A DNA stretch of 64,000 bases, from NCBI RefSeq assembly GCF_038502225.1, contig NW_027196406.1:28785-92784 (forward strand). Reading direction: 5' to 3'. How positions within the stretch are numbered: the first letter of the stretch is position 1; each line of letters opens with the position of its first letter. This DNA is from Cherax quadricarinatus. Lineage: Eukaryota > Arthropoda > Malacostraca > Decapoda > Parastacidae. The position numbers and the translations under genes were made by a program. Below the pieces are notes generated by a model, which did no database searches, was not told where the DNA came from, and was given only the letters and a program-made list of their open reading frames with translations. Shown in pieces: positions 1-9,825 of the stretch.

Positions 1-1127
1 ATATCAACACCGGCAACCCGCAGAACAGGAGCCGGGTCAGGAGAATATTTACCACTCAGTTTTCGTACTTTTTTCCAGACTGCACTCATAGAGGAAGCAG
101 AGGTGATGGTGGAGACATAATCTCGCCAGCAAGTGCGTTTAGCGTCACGGATGACACGGCGAGCGATCGCACGCTTCTGTTTAAAATCAAGGAGTCGCTC
201 TGTGGTTCTATTGTACCGGTACCTGCCCCATGCAGCGCGTTTCAAACGTACTGCACGAGCACAAGCAGGAGACCACCAAGGCACGCATTTCTGAGAATGC
301 CTGCCCGAAGTTTGGGGTATAGAATGAGAAGCTGCGGTGAAAATGGAGGACGAGAAGAGGTGTAAAAGCTCATCGATGGAGGACGAAGAAGGAACCTCTT
401 TAAAAACAGTCAGGTGTGAGTAAAGGTTCCAATTTGCCCGATTAAATTGCCAGCGTGGGGTGCGAAGAGGTGGCGAATATGAAGGGGAAGTAAGAATGAT
501 TGGGAAATGATCACTGTCATGTAAGTCCGGGAGAACAGACCAAGTAAAGTCTAATGCGGCGGAGGAAGAGCAAACTGAGAGATCGATGCAAGAGAGAGTA
601 TGAGTCCGAGGATCAAAATGGGTGTGAGTACCTGTATTTAAAACATGGAGGGGGTGGGTGGCAAGAAAAGCCTCTAACTGAATTCCTCGGGAATCACAGT
701 GAGACCCTCCCCAGAGGAAATGGTGGGCATTAAAATCACCAAGTAACAGAATCGGTGGCGGTAATGACGAAACAAGGAAGGCAAAATCCGGAATAGATAA
801 TGCCCGAGAAGGAGAGAGATATAAAGAACAGAGCGTATACCACCTATGTAAGTGGATACGGGCTGCTGTGTAATGCAGCGAAGTATGAACAAATAGCTGA
901 TGGTACGGAATATCAGTGCGGAGAAGAAGGGCACTTTCATTAAAGGTCCCATCAGGAAAAGGATCTGAAGAATACAATAAATTATAGCCTGAGATGTGAG
1001 AAATAACAGCAGAGTGTAATTTTGGTTCCTGTAAGCAAACACCAACAGGGGCAAACTGGGAGAGTAACATCTGAAGCTCACCCCGATTACCCCTGAGGCC
1101 GCGTATATTCCACTGTAAAAAGGCCAT
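1..1127 (-). CDS. ORF2 of I-like LINE copy A, N-terminal endonuclease part
   Basis: First ~375 codons of the LINE ORF2 polyprotein; the rest is off the left edge. The ATG at 1127 gives MAFLQWNIRGLRGN, the usual start of an APE-type endonuclease. Further on are VCLQEP (catalytic Glu), LLGDFNAHH and SDHFPI, the Asp/Asn/His active-site blocks. Such endonucleases nick target DNA to prime reverse transcription in the nucleus. It starts 44 nt after the ORF1 stop, as in copy B. No stop or frameshift is seen in the visible part. Confidence 0.88.
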   Translation of the reverse strand, partial: MAFLQWNIRGLRGNRGELQMLLSQFAPVGVCLQEPKLHSAVISHISGYNLLYSSDPFPDGTFNESALLLRTDIPYHQLFVHTSLHYTAARIHLHRWYTLCSLYLSPSRALSIPDFAFLVSSLPPPILLLGDFNAHHFLWGGSHCDSRGIQLEAFLATHPLHVLNTGTHTHFDPRTHTLSCIDLSVCSSSAALDFTWSVLPDLHDSDHFPIILTSPSYSPPLRTPRWQFNRANWNLYSHLTVFKEVPSSSSIDELLHLFSSSIFTAASHSIPQTSGRHSQKCVPWWSPACARAVRLKRAAWGRYRYNRTTERLLDFKQKRAIARRVIRDAKRTCWRDYVSTITSASSMSAVWKKVRKLSGKYSPDPAPVLRVAGVD

Positions 1128-1171
1128 GATTGGCAATGATAAAGATACTTGAAATCCGCAGGTAAGGGTTC

Positions 1172-3103
1172 CTACGGACTAGAAGGGTTAGTAAAGTCCA
1201 CATGCGGAGGCAGTGGAAAATGTTCAAGCAGCGAAGGAACGGTGCGCTGTGAAGAAAGGAGTTGCGCAGATGGAGCAGAGGAGAGAGAAAGAGCGGAAGG
1301 TGGATCAGTGTCCATTGATGGTTTGGTCTCTGCAATATATTCAGAGATTGCTTCAAGTGTTTCGGAATTCAGAGATGTCGTATGGGAGACAATATTGGGA
1401 ATGGTAGGGGGAGGATGAGTAAAGATTGGAACTGTATTGGACTGTACCAAGGTAGGGGGGGGCGAAAGGGTGGAGGGAACTGGAGAAGCGTGGCAGGGGA
1501 CAGAAGAGACAGGAACCTGGGAGGTGGCAGAAGAGGAAGAAACTTGGGAGGGAACAGGGGAGGAAGGTACATTACGAGGAGGAGGGTGAACCTCTGCACT
1601 TGTAACTGAGCCAGTGAGAGGGGAAGAACTAGGGACAGAGACAGGGAGGGTAAAATGAGGAGGTGGAAGATGGGTAGGAGGTGTTACCGGACCTTTTTTT
1701 GACTTTTGAGAAGTAGAGGGACGATTGGGAAGAGGTGTCGTACGAGGTCTCGTCGATACTGAGGCTTGTAAGAGAGAACTCGAAGAAGCGAGATTAGACT
1801 GAGGCGTTGAAGTAGGGACGTCTGAGCCGAGGACAGCAAAAGGATTAGATACAGGAGTGATTATGGGAGAGGTAACCACAGAGGTGGGTGTAGAAGATGG
1901 GATACCAGAAGTGGGGGGACGTTTTGAAACACGGGAATAAGAAACACGTGGGAGTCTCCCTTGGAGGCGGAGATGAGAAACTGCCATGGCATAAGGGAGA
2001 CCTTCTGTCTCTTTGAGGTAACGGATTTCCCGCTCGTTTAAATAGACCTGACAACGGCGAGAGTACGAAGGGTGAGCCTCATGACAGTTAAGGCAAGAGG
2101 GAGATCGATTGCAAGACGTATTAGAATGGTCATCGGCACCACAGACTGGGCATTCGGCGATAGATCTGCAATATTTCGCTGGATGGCCAAATCGCCAGCA
2201 ATTTCTACACTGTTGTGGTGTAGGGATCACCTTTCGAACTTGTAACCGATGTCCTGCTATATAAACTGAGGATGGGAGTTCTCGGCTGTCAAAAGTTAAA
2301 CGAGCCACATTGCTAGGGTATCGTCTCCGCCCACGGGCAGGAAGAACGTAAGTGTCTACCTTGAGGATTGGGAGATCTTGGAGTTCCAGCTGTTCTAGAA
2401 TGTCGGTGCCACATGTCTGGAAATTTTGTTGAACAATGGTATGGGGCAGAATAACGGTACCACTACAAGAATTGAGGGAATGATGTTTTTCAAGGGTGAC
2501 AGGAACAGTATCTATATGGGAAAGACGAGAGAGCTCACGAGCCTGGGTAGCATTCTGTACGGTAATGATGCGCGTACCGCTCTTAAGAGCATGAAAAGAA
2601 ATATCTTTACCAACATGGCGTAGGAGTGCCTTGCCAATACTATGGTCAGAAAGATAGGCAGTAGAGGAAGTTGGTCGTAAAGTGAAGAATTTAGTCCACT
2701 GTTCAGTCTGAAACTGAGCGTGGAAAGGTAGTGAAGGACGTGTCGATCGTTTCTGAGAAGAACGAGAAGGTGAAGGTGGAGAAGTATCATCAGCAGGTAA
2801 TTGTCGTTGACGTTTAGGCGTGGGACCAGAGTTGGTCCGACGTGGAACGGGTCGGCGATTTGAAAATTGCCGCACCGTAGAGGGAGAGGCCGGAAGCATA
2901 GTCAGAGGAGAGCGAAGGTCTGATAAATCGAAGGAGTCAGTTGAGGCCTCAGTACCTGAAGCGGGTGAGGAAACAGCACCGGCAATAGGTACAGAGGCAT
3001 GAGGAATGTCTGAAGAGTGGTCCAAAGACGAGGCGGGGTCAGAACGGGGTGCGGTATCAAGAAGGGGCCCGGGGGTACCAGGTTCATGGACTAGGGCTGC
3101 CAT
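1172..3103 (-). CDS. ORF1 (gag-like, CCHC zinc knuckles) of I-like LINE copy A
   Basis: Intact 643-residue ORF from the ATG at 3103. The N-terminal ~120 residues are Ser/Pro/Arg rich and probably disordered. Residues ~130-290 form a gag-like RNA-binding region, including VARLTFDSRELPSSVYIAGH, typical of I-clade ORF1. Three zinc knuckles follow at ~300-350: CRNCWRFGHPAKYC, CPVCGADDHSNTSC and CLNCHEAHPSYSRRC. The C-terminal ~230 residues are a Pro/Ser/Thr-rich tail. ORF1 proteins of this type package LINE RNA into a ribonucleoprotein. It precedes ORF2 by a short spacer. This copy is intact, unlike the frameshifted copy at 17092-19025. Confidence 0.9.
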   Translation of the reverse strand: MAALVHEPGTPGPLLDTAPRSDPASSLDHSSDIPHASVPIAGAVSSPASGTEASTDSFDLSDLRSPLTMLPASPSTVRQFSNRRPVPRRTNSGPTPKRQRQLPADDTSPPSPSRSSQKRSTRPSLPFHAQFQTEQWTKFFTLRPTSSTAYLSDHSIGKALLRHVGKDISFHALKSGTRIITVQNATQARELSRLSHIDTVPVTLEKHHSLNSCSGTVILPHTIVQQNFQTCGTDILEQLELQDLPILKVDTYVLPARGRRRYPSNVARLTFDSRELPSSVYIAGHRLQVRKVIPTPQQCRNCWRFGHPAKYCRSIAECPVCGADDHSNTSCNRSPSCLNCHEAHPSYSRRCQVYLNEREIRYLKETEGLPYAMAVSHLRLQGRLPRVSYSRVSKRPPTSGIPSSTPTSVVTSPIITPVSNPFAVLGSDVPTSTPQSNLASSSSLLQASVSTRPRTTPLPNRPSTSQKSKKGPVTPPTHLPPPHFTLPVSVPSSSPLTGSVTSAEVHPPPRNVPSSPVPSQVSSSSATSQVPVSSVPCHASPVPSTLSPPPTLVQSNTVPIFTHPPPTIPNIVSHTTSLNSETLEAISEYIAETKPSMDTDPPSALSLSSAPSAQLLSSQRTVPSLLEHFPLPPHVDFTNPSSP

Positions 3104-3839
3104 GGTTAGGTTACTTCTTTCTTTTTGTTTTTAAGAAAAAAAAAGAAAGAAGAAAAGAAAATAAAAATAAAAAAAAGAAAAAAAAAGGGGGGACCGGGGA
3201 GGGATAGTTCCTAGGAGGAATGAAAGGGCCAGAAATCTCCCTCCGCGCCCAAGAGGACTCGACACCGCTAGTAGCGCAGATGCAGCATGGAACCCGTGCC
3301 ATACCCTACCCTTCATGCCAGTAAACCAGCAATCTGGGATAGCAACCTCACATCTGCCGAGCTACCTCGGTGGACAAAAGAGAGGGCGGCCGGATATCCG
3401 CCACAAAGCATACCTCCTTCAGCCACCACCCCCGGAATCCGAAAGGTGGCTTCCAGAGATACACCCTTCGCCCAAAAGACACCCAAAGCCACTCCGGGAT
3501 ACCGGAGAGGGATCGGGACATCCCTAGGCAATCCAGATTCCACGGCAAACTACGCCACCGCCAAGAAACCTCAACGGAATGGGATGGACCCCGGTGTCCT
3601 TTCCCCTACCTAGGAACTAGCGCGCCTGTGGGAGAAATCCCAAAGGACAAAAAGAGGAAGGGCAAAAGGGAGGAGTGGGGAGGAGGAGGAGGAAAGGAAA
3701 AAGGGGAGGATGGGGAGGATGGGATAGGGGAGGGGAGATTGGGGGGTAATTAGGTTCGGTCTGAGGAAGAAGACCGATAGGTCTAATTCCTCAGACCAAG
3801 AGCCTCTTCACCACGCCAAGGAGCCCCCCTTGAAGAGGA
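3104..3839 (-). promoter_or_regulatory. 5' UTR of I-like LINE copy A with terminal hairpin
   Basis: About 735 nt of leader between the element's 5' end and the ORF1 ATG. Read in the sense direction it starts with a CTTCAAGG...CTCTTG block that resembles the SINE-B head. A strong 40-nt hairpin follows at 3758-3797 (11-bp stem GGTCTGAGGAA/TTCCTCAGACC). Just upstream of ORF1 is a long pyrimidine tract (about 3110-3190, seen as an A/G tract on the plus strand). LINEs of this group carry internal promoters in the leader; I cannot place the promoter from sequence alone. Confidence 0.6.
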
Positions 3840-4452
3840 GGAGTATGGCAAACAGTTCTGTCTGAAGGGTAGAGGCCCAATTATTGATGCGTGCTCCAAT
3901 TTCTTTAAGAGAGCCATCACTCTGTACGACAACAGCAGCACTACCAGCTGCACCAGTGGATATTTGAACAGAACCATCAACGTAAATAATTTGCGAGAGT
4001 GTGTGCTGTGTGACTAAGTTATCAATACAGCTTAAGGCCTCATGTTTGGCTTCAAGGCGAAGTTTTGGTTGTGATTTAAGAAGTAGTTTGGGGGGAAATG
4101 GAGGAATGGTAGTTTGGAATGGGGTAATATTCCATGGAGCGGAGAAGTGCCGCTGTTGCCTTACTTGACATAGATCATGTATCTGATTCATGCGGAGGTC
4201 GGTTCCAGTCTTTTCGATCCATCTGGAGGAGTGTTCACCAGTGCTGAGGAAAGTTTGGAGGGCTTCTGTGCAGGGGTTTGAATGAGCTTGCCTGAGCATA
4301 TTAACCCCAATTAGGATATTTCTTTCAGTAACACGATCTCTGATGCTTGGAATATCAAGTTCTTTTTGCATATTTAAAATTTTGGCAGTAAGAGGGCATC
4401 CTAGGATGATCCTCATTGCTTCGTTCTGCAGTTTTTCCAGCCCTCCAAGCTT
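3840..4452 (-). pseudogene. LINE-B ORF2, RNase H region (truncated)
   Basis: Minus-strand reading continues the RT ORF after a single in-frame TGA at 4453-4455. It contains MRIILGCPLTAKI, a connection region, then the start of RNase H: IIYVDGSVQISTGAAGSAAVV and LQTELFAILLL, with the first catalytic Asp and Glu. The frame then runs into the 5' end of I-like LINE copy A and is lost, so the rest of RNase H is missing. This part is non-functional. Confidence 0.85.
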
Positions 4453-5568
4453 TCAGTCAGACACAAGAGCAAGTAGTGGCGCAGCATAATCAACCAATGA
4501 TCTAATATAAGCAAGATACATCATTTTCACAATTTTAACATTAGCACCATACCTGGGGTGAAGCCCTGCCACAACTCTAAGTGCTCTTAGTCGTTCTTTG
4601 TATTGGCGACAAAGTCTTGTTACAACAGGTCCAAGTAGTGGAACCTCAAAGCCTAGATACCTGTATCTGCTTACATATTCTAGAAGAGACCCATCATGCA
4701 ATTGGATCTGACGAACTGTGCCTCTCTGTCGAGGAGGACGCCTATTGAGTATCTTTGTTTTATCAGTAGAGATTATCAACCCCAGGTCCTGACACGAGGC
4801 TAGTACATGATTAAGAATGTTTTGGGTGTTGGAGAATCCGGTGGTGTGAATCATTATATCATCAGCAAAACTAATCACATAATTATGGGGCTGACTAGGC
4901 ATAGCATTAAGTAATGCATTAATTAGAATATTGAACAGTGTGGGACTGAGCACACCTCCCTGTGGGGTTCCTAATTCAAAGTCTTTAGTTACACTTCTAT
5001 GTCCCTGGAACAACACAGACGATTTTCTGTTGGACAGGTAGCCTTTAATCCAGCGGAGAAGCCATCCTCCAACATCCATTCGGGCAAGTTCACTAATTAT
5101 TACATGTCGGTTGGCTACATCGAAAGCGGATTTAAGGTCAAGGAAGGTAGTGTAGGAGCTGTCAGTGTGCAGGGTGAGAAAGGTGGCTATGCAATGATGC
5201 ACGCTCCTTCCATGCATGAAACCATGTAACCGGGGAGACAAAAATTGTTTGATTCTGTACATGAGACGATTAAGAATCATTCTCTCAAATGTTTTACACA
5301 AGCAGCTAGTAAGAGATATTGGGCGAAATGCATTTTGTTGATTGGGCTTAGGAATTGGAATGATGAGGCTGTTGGTCCAAGATTGAGGGAGCTCCCCAGT
5401 TACATAGCTCATGTTATATAATTCAAGTAATGGATTACCTGGTACTCGACACAGCAATGTGAGTATGTTGTAAGTAATACCATCCTCACCAGGCGACGTG
5501 GAGTTGCCCTTAGTTAGCGCTGCATCAAGTTCGTAATTAGTGAAAGGAATGTTGCAATCATCTGCCTT
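4453..5568 (-). pseudogene. LINE-B ORF2, reverse transcriptase region
   Basis: RT domain of a Jockey/I-group LINE. Visible blocks are FRPISLTSCLCKTFERMI, TTFLDLKSAFDVANRHVII (motif A Asp), GTPQGGVLSPTLFNILINAL (motif B) and ISFADDIMIHTTG (FADD active site, motif C), then RYRYLGFEV. The frame is open from the Penelope insertion point at 5568 down to a single TGA at 4453. Across the insertion the reading frame joins exactly with the endonuclease part at 8412-9556 once one copy of the 14-bp duplication is removed. It was therefore intact when the Penelope-like element landed. Confidence 0.9.
5555..5568. repeat. Target-site duplication, left copy (Penelope-like insertion)
   Basis: CAATCATCTGCCTT here and at 8412-8425 flank the Penelope-like insertion inside LINE-B. 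Both copies match over 14 bp. Removing one restores the LINE-B reading frame. Confidence 0.92.
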
Positions 5569-5605
5569 GGCAATATAAACACAAATGCAGTATAATGTGA
5601 TCCTT

Positions 5606-5648
5606 TATTGACTACGTTTCGCCCACACAGTGGGCTTTTTCAAGTCAC
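5606..5648 (-). promoter_or_regulatory. Hammerhead-like hairpin block in left Penelope terminal repeat
   Basis: Sense (minus) reading: GAC, then UUGAAAA in place of the CUGAUGA box, a helix GCCCAC/GUGGGC, then GAAACGUA and GUCAAUA. GAC/GUC could form helix I. The first box departs from the hammerhead consensus, so this copy is probably inactive. The same block is at 8303-8345 (+) and twice in 27057-27321. Confidence 0.5.
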
Positions 5649-5816
5649 AAACAGAACTACCTGGGGTGGAAGGAACGCGAGTATTTATAGTCCGGCTGAG
5701 GTCAGGTGAAGAATGCTGCATCTGATGATGTACCGAGTTGGGTTGTAGAGTCTAAAAACTTGGGTAGCTTGGAAAGGAGACTGGACAAGTTTGTGAGCAG
5801 ACCTTCTACAGTGTTC

Positions 5817-6832
5817 TTATGTGGGATAGCGATGAAGAAGTTTCTTGGCAAGTGGTTCAGCTATGTTATAGAAGCCACTATTCTGGTTGAAGTTGTCGGA
5901 TATAGAAATAAGTGATGATTCCAGGATTCTTCGGTATTGAGTGTTGTCTTCTGTGGCGATAAGTCTTGAGTTTCTGTAGTTTATCAAGTGGTTGTGTGAA
6001 TTACGGTGTTGTACGCAGGCATTCCTTGTGTCGTCAGACCTGCTTGCGTATTGGTGTTCTGAAATACGTGTTTGGAGGTCCCTTGATGTTTCGCCCACGT
6101 ATAACTTGTTGCAGTCATTACAAGGGATTATGTATACCCCTGCAGAGGATGGAGGCTTGTCCTGCCTACTACTGGTGATGTCCTTGATGGTCGTGGTTGT
6201 GGATGTAGATACTTGGAATGATGTTTTGGCAAAGATGTTGGAAACATGTTTGGCAATGGAGTTGGTGGGAAGGACTATGTATCTCTTCTCGGCAGTGTCT
6301 TCTCTGGGTGTGTTGAAGATGTTTAGTGTTCGCCGTCTGCAGTCTCTGATGAAGTGACGAGGATAGTGGAGTTTGGAAAATACCTGTTCAATTATAGTGC
6401 ATTCTTCCTCAAGGAACTCGTTGCTGCAGATTCTGAGTGCACGCAGGAAGAAGCCTATAATTACACCACGTTTGGTTTTGGTGTCGTGGTGAGAGTAGAA
6501 GTGGAGAAGATCGTTTTGGTTGGTGGGTTTTCGATAGACTTTAAAACGAAGTTCGTGGTCAGCTTTGCAGAGTAGAACATCAAGGAAAGGAAGAGTGTTG
6601 TCGACCTCTTCTTCAAGTGTGAACTGGATTGAAGGCTCGACCTGGTTGAGCTTGTCTTGGAGAGCTTGAACGTTGAAGCGTTTAGGAGTTATGAGGAGAA
6701 TGTCGTCAACATAACGGAGCCAGGTGACAGACGAAGGAATAATGGTGGAGAAACGTTCGGCTTCTAGATGTTCCATGTATAGGTTCGCTAGGACTGGACT
6801 GAGTGGCGAACCCATGGGTAGTCCAAAAGTCT
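5817..6832 (-). pseudogene. Penelope-like RT (C-terminal) plus GIY-YIG endonuclease, left inverted copy
   Basis: About 335 codons, 5'-truncated at the junction with the right copy, with no start of its own. It opens within RT motif B (FGLPMGSPLSPVLANLYME) and has the active site WLRYVDDILLI, then a thumb/linker region. A GIY-YIG nuclease follows: GVYIIPCNDCNKLYVGET, then SRDLQTRISEH. The CxxC inside the GIY-YIG region is typical of Penelope endonucleases. Motif A and earlier RT blocks are missing, so this copy cannot encode a working enzyme. Confidence 0.9.
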
Positions 6833-6833
6833 G

Positions 6834-8134
6834 CCAAACACCTCTCGAAACTCTTGGGCACTATCAGTCCAGCACATCTCAAACACTCAGGTGATCTTCT
6901 CAATCGCATTCGCAACATCAACATCAGGAACAAGAAACTTTCCAGCCTTGACGTGACTTCCCTATTCACTAAAGTACCTACTAAACAAGCCATCGATCTC
7001 TTGCGCAAGAAAATTGACGATTCACTTGATCTTCCCATTCCAGCCAGCGACTTCATCGACCTGGTTGAACTATGTGTTGGCTTTACGTGTTTCTCTTTTG
7101 AAAATCACCTCTTTCAGCAGACTTTTGGACTACCCATGGGTTCGCCACTCAGTCCAGTCCTAGCGAACCTATACATGGAACATCTAGAAGCCGAACGTTT
7201 CTCCACCATTATTCCTTCGTCTGTCACCTGGCTCCGTTATGTTGACGACATTCTCCTCATAACTCCTAAACGCTTCAACGTTCAAGCTCTCCAAGACAAG
7301 CTCAACCAGGTCGAGCCTTCAATCCAGTTCACACTTGAAGAAGAGGTCGACAACACTCTTCCTTTCCTTGATGTTCTACTCTGCAAAGCTGACCACGAAC
7401 TTCGTTTTAAAGTCTATCGAAAACCCACCAACCAAAACGATCTTCTCCACTTCTACTCTCACCACGACACCAAAACCAAACGTGGTGTAATTATAGGCTT
7501 CTTCCTGCGTGCACTCAGAATCTGCAGCAACGAGTTCCTTGAGGAAGAATGCACTATAATTGAACAGGTATTTTCCAAACTCCACTATCCTCGTCACTTC
7601 ATCAGAGACTGCAGACGGCGAGCACTAAACATCTTCAACACACCCAGAGAAGACACTGCCGAGAAGAGATACATAGTCCTTCCCACCAACTCCATTGCCA
7701 AACATGTTTCCAACATCTTTGCCAAAACATCATTCCAAGTATCTACATCCACAACCACGACCATCAAGGACATCACCAGTAGTAGGCAGGACAAGCCTCC
7801 ATCCTCTGCAGGGGTATACATAATCCCTTGTAATGACTGCAACAAGTTATACGTGGGCGAAACATCAAGGGACCTCCAAACACGTATTTCAGAACACCAA
7901 TACGCAAGCAGGTCTGACGACACAAGGAATGCCTGCGTACAACACCGTAATTCACACAACCACTTGATAAACTACAGAAACTCAAGACTTATCGCCACAG
8001 AAGACAACACTCAATACCGAAGAATCCTGGAATCATCACTTATTTCTATATCCGACAACTTCAACCAGAATAGTGGCTTCTATAACATAGCTGAACCACT
8101 TGCCAAGAAACTTCTTCATCGCTATCCCACATAA
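6834..8134 (+). pseudogene. Penelope-like RT plus GIY-YIG endonuclease, right copy (5'-truncated)
   Basis: Open to the stop at 8134, about 433 codons, with no AUG start of its own; the open frame begins in the inverted junction. Order: KKLSSLDVTSLFTKVPTKQA (RT motif A Asp), FGLPMGSPLSPVLANLYMEH (motif B), WLRYVDDILLI (motif C YVDD), then GIY-YIG (GVYIIPCNDCNKLYVGET, Arg and His in SRDLQTRISEH). The complete Penelope protein is roughly twice as long; the N-terminal RT blocks are missing. The RT and nuclease together would carry out target-primed insertion. The body is free of stops, so the source element was probably intact. Confidence 0.9.
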
Positions 8135-8302
8135 GAACACTGTAGAAGGTCTGCTCACAAACTTGTCCAGTCTCCTTTCCAAGCTACCCAAGTTTTTAGA
8201 CTCTACAACCCAACTCGGTACATCATCAGATGCAGCATTCTTCACCTGACCTCAGCCGGACTATAAATACTCGCGTTCCTTCCACCCCAGGTAGTTCTGT
8301 TT

Positions 8303-8345
8303 GTGACTTGAAAAAGCCCACTGTGTGGGCGAAACGTAGTCAATA
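8303..8345 (+). promoter_or_regulatory. Hammerhead-like hairpin block in right Penelope terminal repeat
   Basis: GAC + UUGAAAA + helix GCCCAC/GUGGGC + GAAACGUA|GUCAAUA. Helix I could form from GAC/GUC. The conserved GAAA and an NUH (GUA) triplet are present; the CUGAUGA box is degenerate. It lies in the 3' part of the Penelope-like element, after the ORF stop. Confidence 0.5.
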
Positions 8346-8382
8346 AAGGATCACATTATACTGCATTTGTGTTTATATTGCC

Positions 8383-8411
8383 ATTGTGTCGGTATTTTAT
8401 ACCATTTATTT
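8383..8411 (+). repeat. One-sided terminal extension with hairpin (Penelope-like)
   Basis: 29 nt present only at the right end of the palindrome. Contains the hairpin GGTATTTTATACC (8391-8403), preceded by TGTC and followed by ATTTATTT. Equivalent one-sided extensions occur at 27057-27087, near 36622-36654, and at 45137-45164. Confidence 0.8.
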
Positions 8412-8425
8412 CAATCATCTGCCTT
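8412..8425. repeat. Target-site duplication, right copy
   Basis: Second copy of CAATCATCTGCCTT; see 5555-5568. Confidence 0.92.
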
Positions 8426-9576
8426 ACTGAGCATAAAGCAAACAAGTCTGTCCCTTGCATCATATTTGTCATTTAATTTTGCCTGTGTGGTACTGGGGAG
8501 ATTGTCATAGCTAGATGTAGCAGCCCAAGCACTGACTAACTCATTCGCCCTATGCAAGGGATGAGGGTGCGCGATCTGCCCAGTTCGGTCACCCTTAATT
8601 CTATTTATGTCCCTCCATGCCCGGCTAAGTGGGGTGTGAGCATTAAGACCGTTGACAAACTTTTCCCAGTCGGTTTGCCGCAGCTCTGTCATACGCTCTC
8701 TGGCAGCAGCAAGGGCAGTTTGGAAGAGCCTCAGCATTCCAGGGGTACGATGTTTTCTATAGGCTAGGCCTAGTCTGAGAGCAGTACGTTTCAGTGTACG
8801 AAGTTTAGAATCATTGTAATAAGTATGGTTTTTGAAGGAGGTATGATTATTATGGAAGTTTGTTGGGTTTAGAGTACCAAGAGGTTGCAGTGGCGGCTCC
8901 AAGTAGTTCTGAATACTGCTCACAAGATCATTGTTAAAGGTCTCTACAGAGGAACACTCATAGGAATTATACCAGTCAGTCACATGTGCAACAAAGTCAT
9001 CATGCTGATCTGTGGGAACATTAAAACGTTTCCGTTTGAATATCCCACCAGGAAGAATAGTATTACCAATATCTAGAGAGGTTAGCCTAGGGAAATGATC
9101 AGACGCTATATCTGTTACAATGGAAGACTCACAGCTGGCAGAAGTAATGTTGAAGCCCAGGCACAGATCAAGGACGCCTCCATAGATATGTGTGGGTTCA
9201 AGGTCACCTACAATTTGGACATTATCATGACTGTTTAAGAGTGACAACAGTTGATTGCCATTACGATTACCAAACTGTGAGTTTCCAATGCTTTTGTGTC
9301 TCGCATTGTAATCGCCAATAATAAGAGTAGACTCAGAATGAGCACAAGTTGGGAGCTCCAAGTAATTAAATTTATCAGCAGGAGCATACAAGTTAAATAT
9401 GTTGAGAGCAGAGTTCCCTATATAAATCCTAACACAGTGATATTGTAGCCCCTCTGTTTTCTTGTGTGCAAGAAGTTGATGGGGAAGTGATTTTTTAATA
9501 TATAGAACACAAGAGTTAGTAGATTTGAGGTTGTATGCAACAACAGCAATGGGCAACGTGTGATGAACACGAACGT
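8412..9576 (-). pseudogene. LINE-B ORF2, endonuclease region (5'-truncated)
   Basis: Minus-strand frame open through 9556, upstream of which a TGA is met near 9583. Contains APE-type endonuclease blocks NIFNLYAPAD, LIIGDYNARHKSIG (Asp/Asn) and VTDIASDHFPRL (terminal SDH). A linker follows that leads into the RT part at 5568. The first endonuclease block with the catalytic Asn and Glu is missing, so the element is 5'-truncated. Frame and protein continue across the Penelope insertion (KADD | CNIPFTNYELDAAL). The nested order is LINE-B first, Penelope-like next. I-like LINE copy A also interrupts LINE-B, but its order relative to the Penelope insertion is not fixed. Confidence 0.88.
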
Positions 9577-9825
9577 TTCAGGAAAAGAAAATAGGAAATA
9601 TTCCACACTGATTGTTACCGCAGGAAGAGGGTACAGAGAGACAGCCACGTTCCATCAATACCTACGCGGAAGTCTACTAGCCTTGTCCTTCATGTTGTTT
9701 TAGGTTTGAACTCAGGTCACTTATTCTCCAATAATTTTCGTGGCCTTATCCTAGGTAATTTACACACATGTTACAATGTAAAACAATTATAATCACCCTA
9801 AAACTTGTGTATTTGCACTTGTGTA

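Larger units (their letters stand above)
1..3839 (-). mobile_element. I/Nimb-like LINE, copy A (5' part, cut by window edge)
   Basis: Minus-strand non-LTR retrotransposon: 5' UTR (3104-3839), ORF1 (1172-3103) and the start of ORF2 (1-1127). It matches 15921-19761 almost base for base. I see two substitutions, near 2941 and near 3468, and one 2-nt difference in a G run near 1455. Its 5' end is set by where the two copies stop agreeing, at about 3839. There it abuts the RNase H region of LINE-B, so it inserted into or recombined with that older element. The 3' half and its target duplication lie outside the window. Clade placement (I/Nimb group) rests on a gag-like ORF1 with three zinc knuckles, the RNase H domain in copy B and the TAA-type 3' tail of copy B. 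Confidence 0.9.
5569..8411. mobile_element. Penelope-like element, palindromic double copy in LINE-B
   Basis: A 2.84-kb insertion made of two copies of the same element facing opposite ways. The left copy (5569 to ~6832) reads on the minus strand. The right copy (~6831 to 8382) reads on the plus strand and extends further toward the 5' side by about 0.3 kb. The arms are ~1.26 kb each and nearly identical. One non-synonymous difference is visible, giving RRRT in the left copy and RRRA in the right. Both are 5'-truncated in the RT domain. The right end alone carries a 29-nt extension (8383-8411). Flanked by a 14-bp target duplication. Inverted terminal arrangements and one-sided extensions are known for Penelope-like elements. 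Confidence 0.92.

Noticed and set aside
5992..6357. Plus-strand ORF of 121 codons
   Set aside because: Antisense shadow of the Penelope RT/endonuclease coding strand; mirrored at 7594-7959.
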